Source: Candidatus Zixiibacteriota bacterium
GTDB taxonomy: Bacteria; Zixibacteria; MSB-5A5; GN15; FEB-12
Assembly: GCA_017999435.1 (NCBI GenBank)
Contig: JAGNLV010000004.1
Location: 62,001-126,000 of the forward strand
Length of the DNA stretch: 64,000 bases
Direction: 5' to 3'
Shown: positions 16,248-25,484 of the stretch, one piece after another
How positions within the stretch are numbered: the first letter of the stretch is position 1
Layout of the letters: every line of letters begins with the position of its first letter
Position numbers and translations under genes: made by a program
Notes under the pieces: model-generated
The model's database searches: none
Told to the model about the DNA's origin: nothing
What the model saw: the letters and a program-made list of their open reading frames with translations, nothing else

Positions 16248-16292
16248 CAGCGCAACGAATAATCTCCGCCCGTCCGGGCGGGCGTATCGTCT

Positions 16293-17858
16293 CTAGCGCG
16301 CGAACTCGGTCGCCCGTGTTTCCCGCACCACCGTGACCTTTATCTGCCCGGGGTACTGCATTTCGCGCTCGATGCGGGCGGCGATGTCGCCGGCAAGAAT
16401 CGAGGTCGCCAGGTCGTCGAGGGTATCGTTTTCCACGATCACCCGGATCTCGCGGCCCGCCTGGATCGCGTAGGCTTTCGCCACCCCCTTGAAACTGTCG
16501 GCCAGTTCCTCGAGCTGCTGGAGGCGCTTGATGTAGGCTTCGAGGGGCTCGCGCCGGGCGCCCGGCCGCGCCCCCGAGATCGCGTCCGCCGCCTGCACGA
16601 GCACCGGGTAGGGGCCCACCATCGGCACGTCGCCGTGGTGCGACTCGATAGCGTTGATTACTTCCGGCGCCTCTTTATACCGCCGCATAAAATCCGCCCC
16701 GATCTGCGTGTGCGTCCCTTCCGTCTCCCGATCGATCGCCTTGCCGATATCGTGCAGGAGCCCGCACCGCTTGGCCAGCGGCGCATCGAGCTCCAGTTCG
16801 GCCGCCATCAGACCGCACAGCATGGCGACCTCCTTGGCGTGGGCGAGCACGTTCTGCCCGTAGGAGGTGCGGAAGTGCAGTTTGCCGAGCATCTTGATGA
16901 TGTCCGGATGCAGCCCGTGAATGCCCAGCTCGAAACAGGCCTGCTCCCCCGCCTCCCGGACGATCACTTCCATTTCCTTCTGCGCCTTCTCGACCACCTC
17001 TTCGATCCGGGTGGGGTGGATGCGCCCGTCGGCAATCAACTTCTCCAGCGCCATGCGGGCGATCTCCCGCCGCACCGGATCGTACCCCGAGAGGATCACC
17101 GCTTCGGGGGTGTCGTCGACGATCACGTCGATTCCGGTGGCGGTTTCGAAGGAGCGGATGTTCCGTCCCTCCCGGCCGATGATCCGCCCCTTCATCTCGT
17201 CGTTGGGGAGGTTGACGACGGAGACGGTGGTTTCGACGGTGTGGTCGGCGGCGCAGCGGTAGATGGAGGAGAGGATGATTTCGCGGGCTTCTTTTTCGGC
17301 GTCGGCTTCGGCCTTCTCGCGGATTTCCTTGATGTATTGGGCCGCCTCCATGCGCGCGGCGTTGATCATGTTGTCCATCAACTGCTTCTTGGCTTCTTCG
17401 GGCGTCATCTGCGCGATTTTCTGGAGGCGTTCATTTTGTCGGGCGATGATCTGGTCGAGTTCTTCCTCCCGCAGAGCGATCCCCTTTTCCCGCGCCTGGG
17501 TGGCTTTTTCGCGGTTGACGAGATCTTTTTCTTTGGCGTCGAGGTGCTCGGTCTTGCGTCCCAGGTTGGTGTCGAGTTCGGAGAGCCGTTTGTCGGCTGC
17601 GTCGAGTTCCTGCCGTCGGGCGGCCACCTCCCGTTCAAAGTCCCCTTTGAGCTTGAGGAACTCCTCGCGGGCCTCGAGGCGGGCCTCTTTCCGCCGGATT
17701 TCGGCTTCCTTTTTGGCCTCCTCGACCACGCGCTCCGCCTCGACCGTGGCCGCTGCGAGCTTCTCGCGATTCATCCGCTGGGCCGCACGCCAGGAGAGGA
17801 AGTATCCGATGACGCCGGCGACAACCGCGGCGGCGGCAACGATGATGATTTTATCCAT
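16293..17858 (-). CDS. rny: Ribonuclease Y
   Basis: 521 residues from ATG 17858, with GGAGGA seven nt upstream. An in-frame GTG at 17870 overlaps that Shine-Dalgarno and is rejected. The order is as in known RNase Y: an N-terminal membrane anchor ([19 protein letters not shown]), a long charged coiled coil to about residue 195, a KH domain ([15 protein letters not shown]) and an HD domain ([10 protein letters not shown] with the preceding AHAKEVA). It is a membrane-bound endoribonuclease that initiates mRNA decay. A hairpin (CCGGCAC-GCG-GTGCCGG, 17872-17888) sits in the leader just before the Shine-Dalgarno and might modulate its translation. Confidence 0.95.
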   Translation of the reverse strand: MDKIIIVAAAAVVAGVIGYFLSWRAAQRMNREKLAAATVEAERVVEEAKKEAEIRRKEARLEAREEFLKLKGDFEREVAARRQELDAADKRLSELDTNLGRKTEHLDAKEKDLVNREKATQAREKGIALREEELDQIIARQNERLQKIAQMTPEEAKKQLMDNMINAARMEAAQYIKEIREKAEADAEKEAREIILSSIYRCAADHTVETTVSVVNLPNDEMKGRIIGREGRNIRSFETATGIDVIVDDTPEAVILSGYDPVRREIARMALEKLIADGRIHPTRIEEVVEKAQKEMEVIVREAGEQACFELGIHGLHPDIIKMLGKLHFRTSYGQNVLAHAKEVAMLCGLMAAELELDAPLAKRCGLLHDIGKAIDRETEGTHTQIGADFMRRYKEAPEVINAIESHHGDVPMVGPYPVLVQAADAISGARPGARREPLEAYIKRLQQLEELADSFKGVAKAYAIQAGREIRVIVENDTLDDLATSILAGDIAARIEREMQYPGQIKVTVVRETRATEFAR

Positions 17859-17958
17859 TGCGTCCTCCACCCCGGCACCGCGTGCCGGTGGACTGATGCA
17901 TGTATCTCAAAAAGGGAGTAAGAAGAGAACGGCGCGGATCGGAGTTTCGCTGATCCAC

Positions 17959-18261
17959 TCAACGACTGTCGGAAACCGGCGCCAGCTCACGATCGAGGCG
18001 ATCCAGCAGGGAATCGAGGTTGCCCTCGACCTGTCCCAGGGTCGATTCCAGTTGCTCTGATTTCTCCAGCAGCTCCGATGCGATTTGCATGGCTGCCAGG
18101 ATCGCAACTTTGTCGCGAGCCTTCACCCGGCTGCTCTGCGCGATTTGCTGCATCCGCGCATTGACGAAATCTGCAACCCTGGAAATATGAGCGGCATCAG
18201 TCACACCCGTGATCGGGTAGTCCTCGCCGTATATATTCACCACGACAATGTTCGCTGCCAT
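17959..18261 (-). CDS. zapA: Cell division protein ZapA
   Basis: 100 residues. The N-terminal globular part (VVVNIYGEDYPITG, HISRVADFVNARM) and C-terminal coiled coil are typical of ZapA, which cross-links FtsZ protofilaments at the septum. It follows a zapB-like gene and the pheST operon, a common arrangement, and precedes rny by 100 nt. A strong sigma70-type promoter lies about 70 nt upstream, so zapA-rny can be made independently of the translation operon. Confidence 0.92.
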   Translation of the reverse strand: MAANIVVVNIYGEDYPITGVTDAAHISRVADFVNARMQQIAQSSRVKARDKVAILAAMQIASELLEKSEQLESTLGQVEGNLDSLLDRLDRELAPVSDSR

Positions 18262-18332
18262 ACTTTCAAACGCCGTTGTGGGCGGTTTGTCAGATCGCGC
18301 TTGTTCTCTCTTATCCCGCTTACAGTCAACGA

Positions 18333-18361
18333 TTTATAATTCGAGCGGAGAATCCTGTCAA
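18333..18361 (-). promoter_or_regulatory. Near-consensus sigma70 promoter for zapA-rny
   Basis: TTGACA (18356-18361), 17-bp spacer, TATAAA (18333-18338) on the minus strand. Predicted start near 18326 and a leader of about 65 nt. It occupies the 108-nt gap after the zapB-like gene. Confidence 0.75.
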
Positions 18362-18369
18362 GAAAAAAT

Positions 18370-18621
18370 TTACTGCCCCTCGGTGCGCTCCAATTCGTCC
18401 AGCCGCTGTAACACGCTGGACAGCTTGGAGGTAACCAGATCCGCCCGGTCGGCGGCCTGGAGTTTTAACCGGTGGCACTCCGCCCGTAACCCGGCCAGCT
18501 CCCGCTTCAATGAATCGTTCTCCCGGCTCAGGTCGGAGTTCTCTTTCCGAAGGGTCTGGCTTTGCCTGGTGAGGCCGCCGACCTGCTCCAGCAATTTCTG
18601 AAATTTCTCCTCAAGGTTCAC
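18370..18621 (-). CDS. ZapB-like coiled-coil protein
   Basis: 83 residues, almost entirely one predicted coiled coil (EEKFQKLLEQVGGLTRQSQT then LRKENSDLSRENDSLKREL). The start is a GTG that overlaps the pheT stop codon (GTGA), so translation is coupled to pheT. Short coiled-coil proteins upstream of zapA are commonly ZapB-like division factors. The sequence itself is low-complexity coiled coil, so identity rests mostly on position next to zapA. Confidence 0.65.
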   Translation of the reverse strand: MNLEEKFQKLLEQVGGLTRQSQTLRKENSDLSRENDSLKRELAGLRAECHRLKLQAADRADLVTSKLSSVLQRLDELERTEGQ

Positions 18622-21002
18622 TTGTCCCGCACCTCTGCGTTAAACAGTTTCTTCACCGCCGCGACCACCTTCTGCTGCGCCGCTTCAACTTCCTCGCTGG
18701 ACAAGCTGCGTTCTTTGGAGCGGTAGGAGATCGCCACGGCGATCGATTTTTTTCCGGCCTCGATTTGCTTGCCCGTATAGAGATCGAAGATACTCACGTC
18801 TTCGGCCAGTTCCCCGGCCGCCGTGCGGATCGCACCGACAATATCGCCGGCCGGCACCGTTTCGTCAACGACCAGGGCGAGGTCGCGCGGGGCGGCCGGA
18901 TAAATCGGCAGCGGCTCGTACGCCGCCACCCGCGAGGAAAGCGGCAGAAGCGGCCCGGTCGCCACCTCCGCCAGCCATACCGCCTGCTTGATATCCGCCT
19001 GCCGGGCCAGCTTCACCGACAACTGCCCGATGGCCCCGATCTCGGTTTCCCGCACCCGCAGCCGGAACGAAGCTCCCGGCTCCAGGAACGATACCGCCTG
19101 CGGGACGAACTCCAGCGCCGGCCAGTGGAAGTGTTCCGCCAGCCTCTCCAACCCGGCCTTCACGTCGTAGAAGTCGTGCGGGCGCGGCTTCTCCCGCCAG
19201 GTGTGCGGGGTATCGCCGGTCACTGCCAGCAGGATCCGCTCGTCCTCGATCCACTCGCCGGCCGGGGTCGGCGGGAAGTACACTTTGCCGATCTCAAAAA
19301 TCCGCAGGTCGACATTGCGCCGGGCCACGTTATGGCCGAGGATGGGGACAGCCGAGAGGATCATACTGTTGCGCATGATGTTCAATTCCGCACTGGCCGT
19401 GCTGACCAGCCGCAACTGCGGAAGCTCCGGCGCCGCGAGGTCGGCCAGGCGGCTGTCGGCGAGACCGTGGCTGAGCACCTCGTCGAATCCCGCCCCCGTC
19501 AGCACCTGCCGCACCTGGTCTTTGAAGGTGTCCTCGAAATGCAGCGGCGTGAACAGCGGACCGATCGTCGACCGGGCGTCTTCCACCCGGTCGAACCCGA
19601 GAATCCTCACGACTTCTTCGATCAGATCAATCTCGCGCTCGACATCCGGCCGAAAGGTCGGCACCGTGACCCGCAACGGGTCGCCGTCCTCGACGGCGAA
19701 CTCCAGCCCCTCCAGGATCTCCTTCATCTGTGCGGCGGTCAGGTCGGTCCCGAGCACGTCGTTGCACCGGCGGGGGCGCAGGGCGATGGCTTTCGGGTCG
19801 ATCCGCCGGGGGTAGGCATCGACCATCCCGGCGAGCACCTCGCCGCCGCCCAAGTCGGCCAGGAGAGCCGCCGCCCGGTCGATGGCGTACTCGATCCCGT
19901 TCGGGTCAACGCCCTTCTCGAAGCGCTGCGACGATTCGCTCTGGGTGGCGAGCGCGCGGCGGCTTTTGCGGATGGTCGGCGGATCGAAATACGCCGCTTC
20001 CAGAAGGATATTGCGGGTGGTTTCGGCCACCTCCGAGTTTTCGCCGCCCATGACGCCCGCAGCGGCCACGCCGACCGCGCCGTTGGTGATCAGCAGCACC
20101 TGCGGGTCGCACACGTGGGTCTTGCCGTCGAGCGTCGTGAACCGCTCGCCCTCGCGCGCCCGCCGCACCACCACCTCGCGCGACCCGAAGCGGTCGAGGT
20201 CGAAGGCGTGGAGTGGGTGCCCGCACTCGAGCATGACGAGGTTGGTGACATCGACCACGTTGTTGATCGGGCGGACGCCCGACATCATGAGCCGCCGGCG
20301 AATCCACCAAGGGGACCGGCCGAGGGTGACGTTCCTGATCACGCGCGCGGCGTAGCGGGGACAGGCCGCGGGATCATCGAGCCGCACACTGATGACATCG
20401 GCCGCCTTCTCCGCCGTTTCCCGGAGGCGGACCGCGGGCCGCCGCAGGCGGACTCTGGCCAGGGCCGCGATGTCGCGTGCAATCCCGATGGCCGACATCG
20501 AGTCAGGGCGGTTGGGCGTCAGCTCAAAGGTCATCCGGTAGTCGGCCGCGTCCAGCGCCTCGGCCAGCGGCGCGCCCACGGGCATCTCGGGTTCGAGCAC
20601 CATGATTCCGCTGTGGTCGTCCGACAGCCCCAGCTCCCGCTCCGAGCAGATCATTCCAAGCGACTCGACCCCGCGGATGGTCGCGCGCCGGACCTCGACC
20701 TCCCCGGCCAGTTTGGCGCCGAGCAGCGCCACCGGGACCTTCTGTCCCGCGGCGACATTGGGGGCCCCGCAGACCAGGTCCAGGGTCTCCGCCCCGATCG
20801 CCACCGTCGCCCGCCGGAGCTTGTCCGCGCCGGCAATCGGCGCGACCGCGCACACCTCGCCCACCACCACCCGGTCCATGTGCCGGGCGAAGGGGGTAAT
20901 GCCCTCGCAGGCCGTCCCGCACAGCGTCAGGCGGCGCGCCATTTCCTCAACCGACCAGGTCACCCCGGTCAGCTCGATCAACCACTGGTAGGAGACTTCC
21001 AT
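18618..21002 (-). CDS. pheT: Phenylalanyl-tRNA synthetase beta subunit
   Basis: 794 residues, normal length. The order is an N-terminal domain, an EMAP/OB-type tRNA-binding domain (about 40-150, VVVGEVCAVAPIAGADKLRRA), the B3/B4 editing region (RYAARVIRNVTLG), B5 and the catalytic-like core (DLIEEVVRILGFDRV). A C-terminal FDX-ACB anticodon domain (YPAAPRDLALVVDE) completes it. It works as an alpha2-beta2 enzyme with PheS to charge tRNA-Phe and edits Tyr-tRNA-Phe. It starts 3 nt after pheS and is coupled to the zapB-like gene. Confidence 0.97.
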   Translation of the reverse strand: MEVSYQWLIELTGVTWSVEEMARRLTLCGTACEGITPFARHMDRVVVGEVCAVAPIAGADKLRRATVAIGAETLDLVCGAPNVAAGQKVPVALLGAKLAGEVEVRRATIRGVESLGMICSERELGLSDDHSGIMVLEPEMPVGAPLAEALDAADYRMTFELTPNRPDSMSAIGIARDIAALARVRLRRPAVRLRETAEKAADVISVRLDDPAACPRYAARVIRNVTLGRSPWWIRRRLMMSGVRPINNVVDVTNLVMLECGHPLHAFDLDRFGSREVVVRRAREGERFTTLDGKTHVCDPQVLLITNGAVGVAAAGVMGGENSEVAETTRNILLEAAYFDPPTIRKSRRALATQSESSQRFEKGVDPNGIEYAIDRAAALLADLGGGEVLAGMVDAYPRRIDPKAIALRPRRCNDVLGTDLTAAQMKEILEGLEFAVEDGDPLRVTVPTFRPDVEREIDLIEEVVRILGFDRVEDARSTIGPLFTPLHFEDTFKDQVRQVLTGAGFDEVLSHGLADSRLADLAAPELPQLRLVSTASAELNIMRNSMILSAVPILGHNVARRNVDLRIFEIGKVYFPPTPAGEWIEDERILLAVTGDTPHTWREKPRPHDFYDVKAGLERLAEHFHWPALEFVPQAVSFLEPGASFRLRVRETEIGAIGQLSVKLARQADIKQAVWLAEVATGPLLPLSSRVAAYEPLPIYPAAPRDLALVVDETVPAGDIVGAIRTAAGELAEDVSIFDLYTGKQIEAGKKSIAVAISYRSKERSLSSEEVEAAQQKVVAAVKKLFNAEVRDK

Positions 21003-21005
21003 GAG

Positions 21006-22019
21006 CTAGCGAAATTGCCGAAGGAATCGGATGTCATTGTTGAAGAACAGCCGGATGTCGTTGATCCGGTACTTCAGGAGCGCCTGCCGCTCCACCCCCA
21101 TCCCGAACGCGTAACCGGTGTACTTCTCGCTGTCGATCCCGGCCTTGGTCAGGACGTTGGGGTCGATCATCCCGCACCCCAGAATCTCCAGCCACCCGCT
21201 GAACTTGCACAACTGGCAGCCCGTCCCGCCGCAGAGGATGCAGGAGATGTCGACCTCGGCCGAGGGTTCGGTGAAGGGGAAGAAGGACGGGCGGAACTTG
21301 AGCTTGATATCCGGCCCGTAGAACGCCCGGCAGAAAGCGACGAGGGCGCCCTTCAGATCGGCGAGCGTCACGCCCTCGTCGACGAGGAATCCGTCCACCT
21401 GGTGGAAAGCGACGTGCGAGCGGGTGGAGATCGCCTCGTTGCGGAACGTCCGGCCGGGCGTGATGCACTTGATGGGCGGGCGGCGCGTCTCGAGCACGCG
21501 CGCCTGCACGGGGGTCGTGTGCGTGCGCAACAGCCTCCCCCCTTCGACAAAGAGCGTGTCCTGCATATCGCGGGCGGGGTGGTCGGGCGGGAAATTGAGC
21601 GCCTCGAAATTGTAGTAGTCGGTCTCGACGTCGGGCCCCTGCGCCGTCTCGAACCCCATCCCGTAGAACGTCCGGCAGATATCCCCCATCACCTGGTTGA
21701 TCACGTGAACGGCGCCGACATACTGCCCGGTTCCGGGAAGCGTCGGATCGATCGTCCCCCTGGGGCCGGCTCCCTCGAGGCGCCCGGCCGCCTCGGCGAG
21801 CCACTGCTCGAGCGCGGCGCGGGCCCGGTTGGCCGCGGCCCCGACCGCTTTGCGCTCGTCCGGGGGAAGCTGTCCGAGTCCTTTGAGGATGGCGGTGATC
21901 CCGCCCTTGCGCCCGAGGTACTCGATGCGCAGTTCATTAAGCAAATCAAGCGAATCGGCGGAGCCGATTCGCTTCTTTGCTTCCTGCTCCAATCTCGCGA
22001 TGTCATCCGGGAGCGTCAT
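21006..22019 (-). CDS. pheS: Phenylalanyl-tRNA synthetase alpha subunit
   Basis: 337 residues from ATG 22019. The longer upstream reading frame overlaps rplT and is not PheS-like. An N-terminal coiled-coil arm is followed by the class II catalytic core: the HPARDMQDTLF and RTHTTPVQAR blocks, motif 2 region (PGRTFRNEAISTRSHVAFHQ), and motif 3 (GFGMGVER-type, here AFGMGVERQALLKY). A Cys cluster (CILCGGTGCQLCKF) near residue 255 resembles a zinc knuckle seen in part of the family. It forms the alpha2-beta2 synthetase with PheT and sits between rplT and pheT as in many bacteria. Confidence 0.97.
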   Translation of the reverse strand: MTLPDDIARLEQEAKKRIGSADSLDLLNELRIEYLGRKGGITAILKGLGQLPPDERKAVGAAANRARAALEQWLAEAAGRLEGAGPRGTIDPTLPGTGQYVGAVHVINQVMGDICRTFYGMGFETAQGPDVETDYYNFEALNFPPDHPARDMQDTLFVEGGRLLRTHTTPVQARVLETRRPPIKCITPGRTFRNEAISTRSHVAFHQVDGFLVDEGVTLADLKGALVAFCRAFYGPDIKLKFRPSFFPFTEPSAEVDISCILCGGTGCQLCKFSGWLEILGCGMIDPNVLTKAGIDSEKYTGYAFGMGVERQALLKYRINDIRLFFNNDIRFLRQFR

Positions 22020-22036
22020 GTCACGCGGTCCCGGAT

Positions 22037-22387
22037 CTACTTGCCCGACGCCATCTTGGCCAGCGACGAGAAGGTCGCCATGTCGCGGGCGGCGATATCC
22101 GCCAGCATTTTCCGGTCGAGGTTCACCCCCGCCGTCTTCAACCCCGCGATCAACTGCGAGTAGTTGGTGTCGCACATGCGGGCCGCGGCCGAGATGCGGG
22201 CGATCCACAGTTGGCGGAATTCCCGTTTTTTTGCCCGGCGGTCGCGGTAGGCGTACTTGAGACCTTTGTGGACCGTTTCGAGGGCGGTGCGGTAGAGTTT
22301 GCCGCGGCCGTTCCAGTTGCCCGAGGCCCGGTCCAGCACCCTTTTATGCCGCCGGTGGGCGGCCACGTTGTTTTTCGCGCGTGCCAT
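22037..22387 (-). CDS. rplT: 50S ribosomal protein L20
   Basis: 116 residues, full length and typical: basic N-terminus (ARAKNNVAAHRRHKRVL), RDRRAKKREFRQLWIARI and the C-terminal NYSQLIAGLKTAGVNLDRK. It is an early assembly protein of the large subunit and in several bacteria represses its own infC-rpmI-rplT operon. Order infC-rpmI-rplT-pheS-pheT is conserved. Confidence 0.98.
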   Translation of the reverse strand: MARAKNNVAAHRRHKRVLDRASGNWNGRGKLYRTALETVHKGLKYAYRDRRAKKREFRQLWIARISAAARMCDTNYSQLIAGLKTAGVNLDRKMLADIAARDMATFSSLAKMASGK

Positions 22388-22424
22388 CTGCGTGGTACTC
22401 CTTCGGTACGACTGTCGTCAAATC

Positions 22425-22619
22425 TCAGTTAGGCAGCATCCGCTTGACCCGCCCCTGGTCGGCGTGTGAGAGGATCGCCGGCCGGCGCAGTTTGCGGATC
22501 CGCTTGGGCGTTTTCTTCGTCAGGATGTGGCTCTTGAACGCCCGTTTGCGCTTGTACTTGCCGGTCCCGGTCTTCTTAAACCGCTTCGCGGCCGCGCGCT
22601 GGGTTCTCATCTTGGGCAT
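22425..22619 (-). CDS. rpmI: 50S ribosomal protein L35
   Basis: 64 residues, very basic, with [20 protein letters not shown] at the N-terminus and [16 protein letters not shown] in the middle, diagnostic for L35. It lies 21 nt after infC and 37 nt before rplT in the translation operon. Confidence 0.98.
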   Translation of the reverse strand: MPKMRTQRAAAKRFKKTGTGKYKRKRAFKSHILTKKTPKRIRKLRRPAILSHADQGRVKRMLPN

Positions 22620-22640
22620 GGTGCTGCTATCCTTCTCTCG

Positions 22641-23321
22641 TTACTCGTTATTTTCACCGGTCCGGTCGCCGCCGCCGTCGGCCGGGGATTCCTGGAGCTC
22701 CCCGGGCTGTTCGTCGGGCATGGCCTCGCCCGCCTCGGCCGCGCGCTCCCGCTCTTTGAGCTCGGCCCGCTCTCTCTGTTCCGCCTTCTGCTTGAGCACC
22801 TTCATCACCTCGGGCCGCGGCGCCACCAGCATGTTCATGTTCCGGCCTTCCATCTTGGGGGCGCTCTCGACGGTGGCGATGTCTTTCAGTTCTTCCGCGA
22901 CCCGGTCAAGCACCTTGCGCCCGTACTCCTGGTAGGCCATTTCCCGACCGCGGAACATGACATACACCCGGACCTTGCTCCCCGACTCGAGGAAGTTGCG
23001 CACGTGTTTGGTCTTGAACTCGAAGTCGTGTTCGTCGATCTTGGGCCGGAAACGCATCTCCTTGAGCTGGAACGAGTGCTGCCGCTTTTTCGCCTGCCGG
23101 TCTTTCTTCGACAACTCGTACTTGTACTTGCCGAAATCCATGATCCGGCAGACCGGGGGGCGGCTGTTGGGCGACACTTCCACGAGGTCCAGCCCGAGGG
23201 TTTCCGCCCGTTCGAGCGCTTCTTTGGTCGGCAGAATGCCGATCTGCTCGCCTTCGGGACCAATCAGCCGCACGGGCGACACCCGGATGCGGCGATTGAT
23301 GCGCAAGTCTTTGCTGCTGAT
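22641..23321 (-). CDS. infC: Translation initiation factor IF-3 with a probable AUC start codon
   Basis: 226 residues if started at ATC 23321. Between the in-frame thrS stop (TAA 23333-23331) and the body of IF-3 the only codons are GGA GGT TCT ATC AGC AGC AAA GAC TTG. A full Shine-Dalgarno TAAGGAGGT sits 4 nt before ATC but 19 nt before TTG. The resulting N-terminus (fMet)SSKDLRINRRIR matches usual IF-3 starts. The rest has the N-domain (EVSPNSRPPVCRIMDFGKYK), linker and C-domain (KVRVYVMFRGREMAYQEYG). A charged C-terminal extension of about 45 residues follows. IF-3 discriminates against non-AUG starts, and AUU or AUC starts on infC are the known basis of its autoregulation. Confidence 0.92.
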   Translation of the reverse strand: MSSKDLRINRRIRVSPVRLIGPEGEQIGILPTKEALERAETLGLDLVEVSPNSRPPVCRIMDFGKYKYELSKKDRQAKKRQHSFQLKEMRFRPKIDEHDFEFKTKHVRNFLESGSKVRVYVMFRGREMAYQEYGRKVLDRVAEELKDIATVESAPKMEGRNMNMLVAPRPEVMKVLKQKAEQRERAELKERERAAEAGEAMPDEQPGELQESPADGGGDRTGENNE

Positions 23322-23330
23322 AGAACCTCC

Positions 23331-25268
23331 TTACCTGGCGCCGGCGCCGCTCTGGGCCAGTCCCCTCGTCCGGATTTCCGCGAGCAGCATATCGCGGGCC
23401 TCCTCCAGGGACCGGACGCCGAGATCCCCGACGCCGTGTTTGCGCACTGCCACGTTCCGATTCTCGGCCTCGCGGCCGCCGACCACGAACATGTAGGGCA
23501 CCTTCATCAGTTCGGCGTCGCGGATCTTGGCCCCGATCTTGTCCGATCGGTCGTCCACCTGCGCGCGAATGCCGTGCCGCTTGAGCTCGTCCGCGAGCGC
23601 CCGGCCGTAGTCGTTCTGGCTGTCCGTGATCGGAAGCACTTTCACCTGCACGGGCGCCAACCAGAGCGGGAACTTCCCGGCATAGTGCTCGATGAGCACG
23701 CCGAAGAACCGCTCGATCGATCCGAGCAGGGCGCGATGGATCATAAAGGGCCGCTTCGGCCGGCCATCGGCGTCAATATAGTGCATGTCGAACCGTTCCG
23801 GCAAGTTGAAATCGAACTGGATGGTCGAGCACTGCCACGACCGGTTGAGCGCGTCTTTAATTTTGATGTCGATCTTGGGGCCGTAGAACGCCCCGCCCCC
23901 CTCGTCCACGTCGAACGGCAGCCGGCGCACCTCGAGGGCCTGCCGCAGGCTCGCCTCGGCGCGCACCCAGTCCTCCTCGCGACCGGTCGATTTCTCCTTC
24001 GGCCGGGTGGCCAGGTAGATGTCGTAGTCCTCGAAGCCGAACGAGCGGAGCATGTGCACGCAGAAATCCAGCACCCACCCGACCTCCTCCTCCATGGCCT
24101 CCTGGGTGACGAAGTGGTGGGCGTCGTCCTGGGTGAACCCGCGCACCCGCATCAGCCCGTGCATCACCCCCGAGGCCTCGAACCGGTACACGGTCCCGAG
24201 TTCGGCCCACCGGAGCGGGAGATCCCGGTAGGACCAGCGCCGGGACCTGTACATGACAATGTGGAAGGGGCAGTTCATCGGCTTGAGCTGAAACTCGCGC
24301 TCCTCGATCGTCATCGGCCCGAGCATCGACTCCTGGTAGAAATCGAGGTGGCCGCTCGTCCGCCACAGCTCGCGGTTGGCGATGTGCGGGGTGTAGACGA
24401 GGTCGTAGCCCGCTTTCAGATGCTCGTCGCGCCAGAACTTCTCGATCTCATGCCGCACCATGGCCCCTTTCGGATGCCACAGGACGAGTCCCCCGCCGAT
24501 CTCATCGGAAATCTGGAAGAGCTCGAGCTGTTTGCCCAGCAGGCGGTGGTCCCGCCTCTTGGCTTCCTCAATCCGCTGGAGGTAGGCGTCGAGCATCGCT
24601 TTCTTCGGATACGACACCCCGTAAATGCGCTGGAGCATGGGGCGGTGTTCGTCGCCGCGCCAGTACGCGCCCGAGGTCGCGGTGAGCTTGAAGGCCTTGA
24701 TGATCCCGGTGTGGGGAATGTGCGGCCCGCGGCACAGGTCGATAAAGCGCGAGTGGGTGTAGAAACTGACCTCGTCGTCCGCGAACCCCTCGAGCAGCTC
24801 CACCTTGTAGGGCTCCCCGCGCTGCCTGTAGTAATCGATGGCCGCGGTCCGCGACCGGTGCTCGCAGCGGAACTCCGCGTCTTCGTCGATGATTTCCTGC
24901 ATCCGCCGTTCGATCCGGGCGATGTCCTCCGGCGCGAACGGCTTGGCGACGTCGAAATCGTAGTACCACCCCTCGTCGATAGGCGGTCCGATCGCCAGCT
25001 TGACGTTGGGGAACAGCTCGACCACGGCCTGCGCCATGATGTGCGAGCTGGAGTGCCAGAACACCTGCCGCCCGTCGGGGTGGTCGAACGTGAGGATCTC
25101 GACGGTCGCCTCGGAGGGCAGCGGCGCGTTGAGATCCCGCACCGCGCCGTTGACCCGCACCGCGATCGCCTCCCGGGCCAGGCGCGGGGAAATCGACAGG
25201 GCGAGGTCGGCCCCGGTGGTTCCCTGTTCGCAGGGCCGCACCGACCCGTCGGGCAATGTGATCTGCAT
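23331..25268 (-). CDS. thrS: Threonyl-tRNA synthetase
   Basis: 645 residues from ATG 25268, giving the standard N-terminus (QITLPDGSVRPCEQGTTG). The order is a TGS domain, the SAD editing domain (HSSSHIMAQAVVELF and the later Cys/His region), and the class II catalytic core with zinc-site residues (MNCPFH, and the histidine in IMHRALLGS-like IHRALLGS). A C-terminal anticodon-binding domain (VLPITDSQNDYGRALADELK) ends the protein. It charges tRNA-Thr and heads the infC-rpmI-rplT-pheST operon. Its stop codon provides the upstream in-frame boundary of infC. Confidence 0.97.
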   Translation of the reverse strand: MQITLPDGSVRPCEQGTTGADLALSISPRLAREAIAVRVNGAVRDLNAPLPSEATVEILTFDHPDGRQVFWHSSSHIMAQAVVELFPNVKLAIGPPIDEGWYYDFDVAKPFAPEDIARIERRMQEIIDEDAEFRCEHRSRTAAIDYYRQRGEPYKVELLEGFADDEVSFYTHSRFIDLCRGPHIPHTGIIKAFKLTATSGAYWRGDEHRPMLQRIYGVSYPKKAMLDAYLQRIEEAKRRDHRLLGKQLELFQISDEIGGGLVLWHPKGAMVRHEIEKFWRDEHLKAGYDLVYTPHIANRELWRTSGHLDFYQESMLGPMTIEEREFQLKPMNCPFHIVMYRSRRWSYRDLPLRWAELGTVYRFEASGVMHGLMRVRGFTQDDAHHFVTQEAMEEEVGWVLDFCVHMLRSFGFEDYDIYLATRPKEKSTGREEDWVRAEASLRQALEVRRLPFDVDEGGGAFYGPKIDIKIKDALNRSWQCSTIQFDFNLPERFDMHYIDADGRPKRPFMIHRALLGSIERFFGVLIEHYAGKFPLWLAPVQVKVLPITDSQNDYGRALADELKRHGIRAQVDDRSDKIGAKIRDAELMKVPYMFVVGGREAENRNVAVRKHGVGDLGVRSLEEARDMLLAEIRTRGLAQSGAGAR

Positions 25269-25299
25269 GGTCGCCACGAATCTTTTCCGTTTACAGCAC

Positions 25300-25342
25300 G
25301 AGCGGATTGACGGGTGGGGTTCCCCCACTGGCAAACCCGCTC
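25300..25342 (-). promoter_or_regulatory. Two-part stem-loop in the thrS leader
   Basis: Between tRNA-Val and thrS the minus strand holds GAGCGG ... GTGGGG-GAA-CCCCAC ... CCGCTC, an inner 6-bp hairpin inside an outer 6-bp stem, ending about 30 nt before the ATG. In E. coli thrS is repressed by ThrRS binding tRNA-like hairpins in its leader. Whether this is such an operator, an attenuator or a tRNA-processing signal is not decided by the sequence. Confidence 0.4.
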
Positions 25343-25360
25343 ATCGTTTGGACTCACTAA

Positions 25361-25437
25361 TGGTGGGCGATACTGGAATCGAACCAGTGACCCCTTGCAT
25401 GTCAAGCAAGTACTCTAACCAACTGAGCTAATCGCCC
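25361..25437 (-). tRNA. tRNA-Val(GAC)
   Basis: Complete 77-nt cloverleaf on the minus strand including an encoded CCA (25361-25363). The acceptor stem is GGGCGAT/ATCGCCC with discriminator A, and the D-loop is AGTTGGTTA. The anticodon stem CTTGC/GCAAG carries loop TTGACAT, which places GAC at positions 34-36 and reads GUC/GUU valine codons. The T-arm is ACTGG TTCGATT CCAGT. It lies 92 nt before thrS, behind a strong promoter. Confidence 0.97.
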
Positions 25438-25484
25438 ATGTCCGTTGTTCCCCACCAACTTAAGCTATCGGCGGGCAGTTGGTT

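Noticed and set aside
17859-17958. 6S RNA downstream of zapA
   Set aside because: 6S RNA often follows zapA in Proteobacteria, but only 100 nt are available here and the long bulged hairpin is not formed.
18765-22163. 1132-codon open frame on the plus strand
   Set aside because: Antisense of pheT, pheS and rplT. No family signature and biased composition.
22527-25310. 927-codon open frame on the plus strand
   Set aside because: Antisense of rpmI, infC and thrS, whose protein families are unmistakable.
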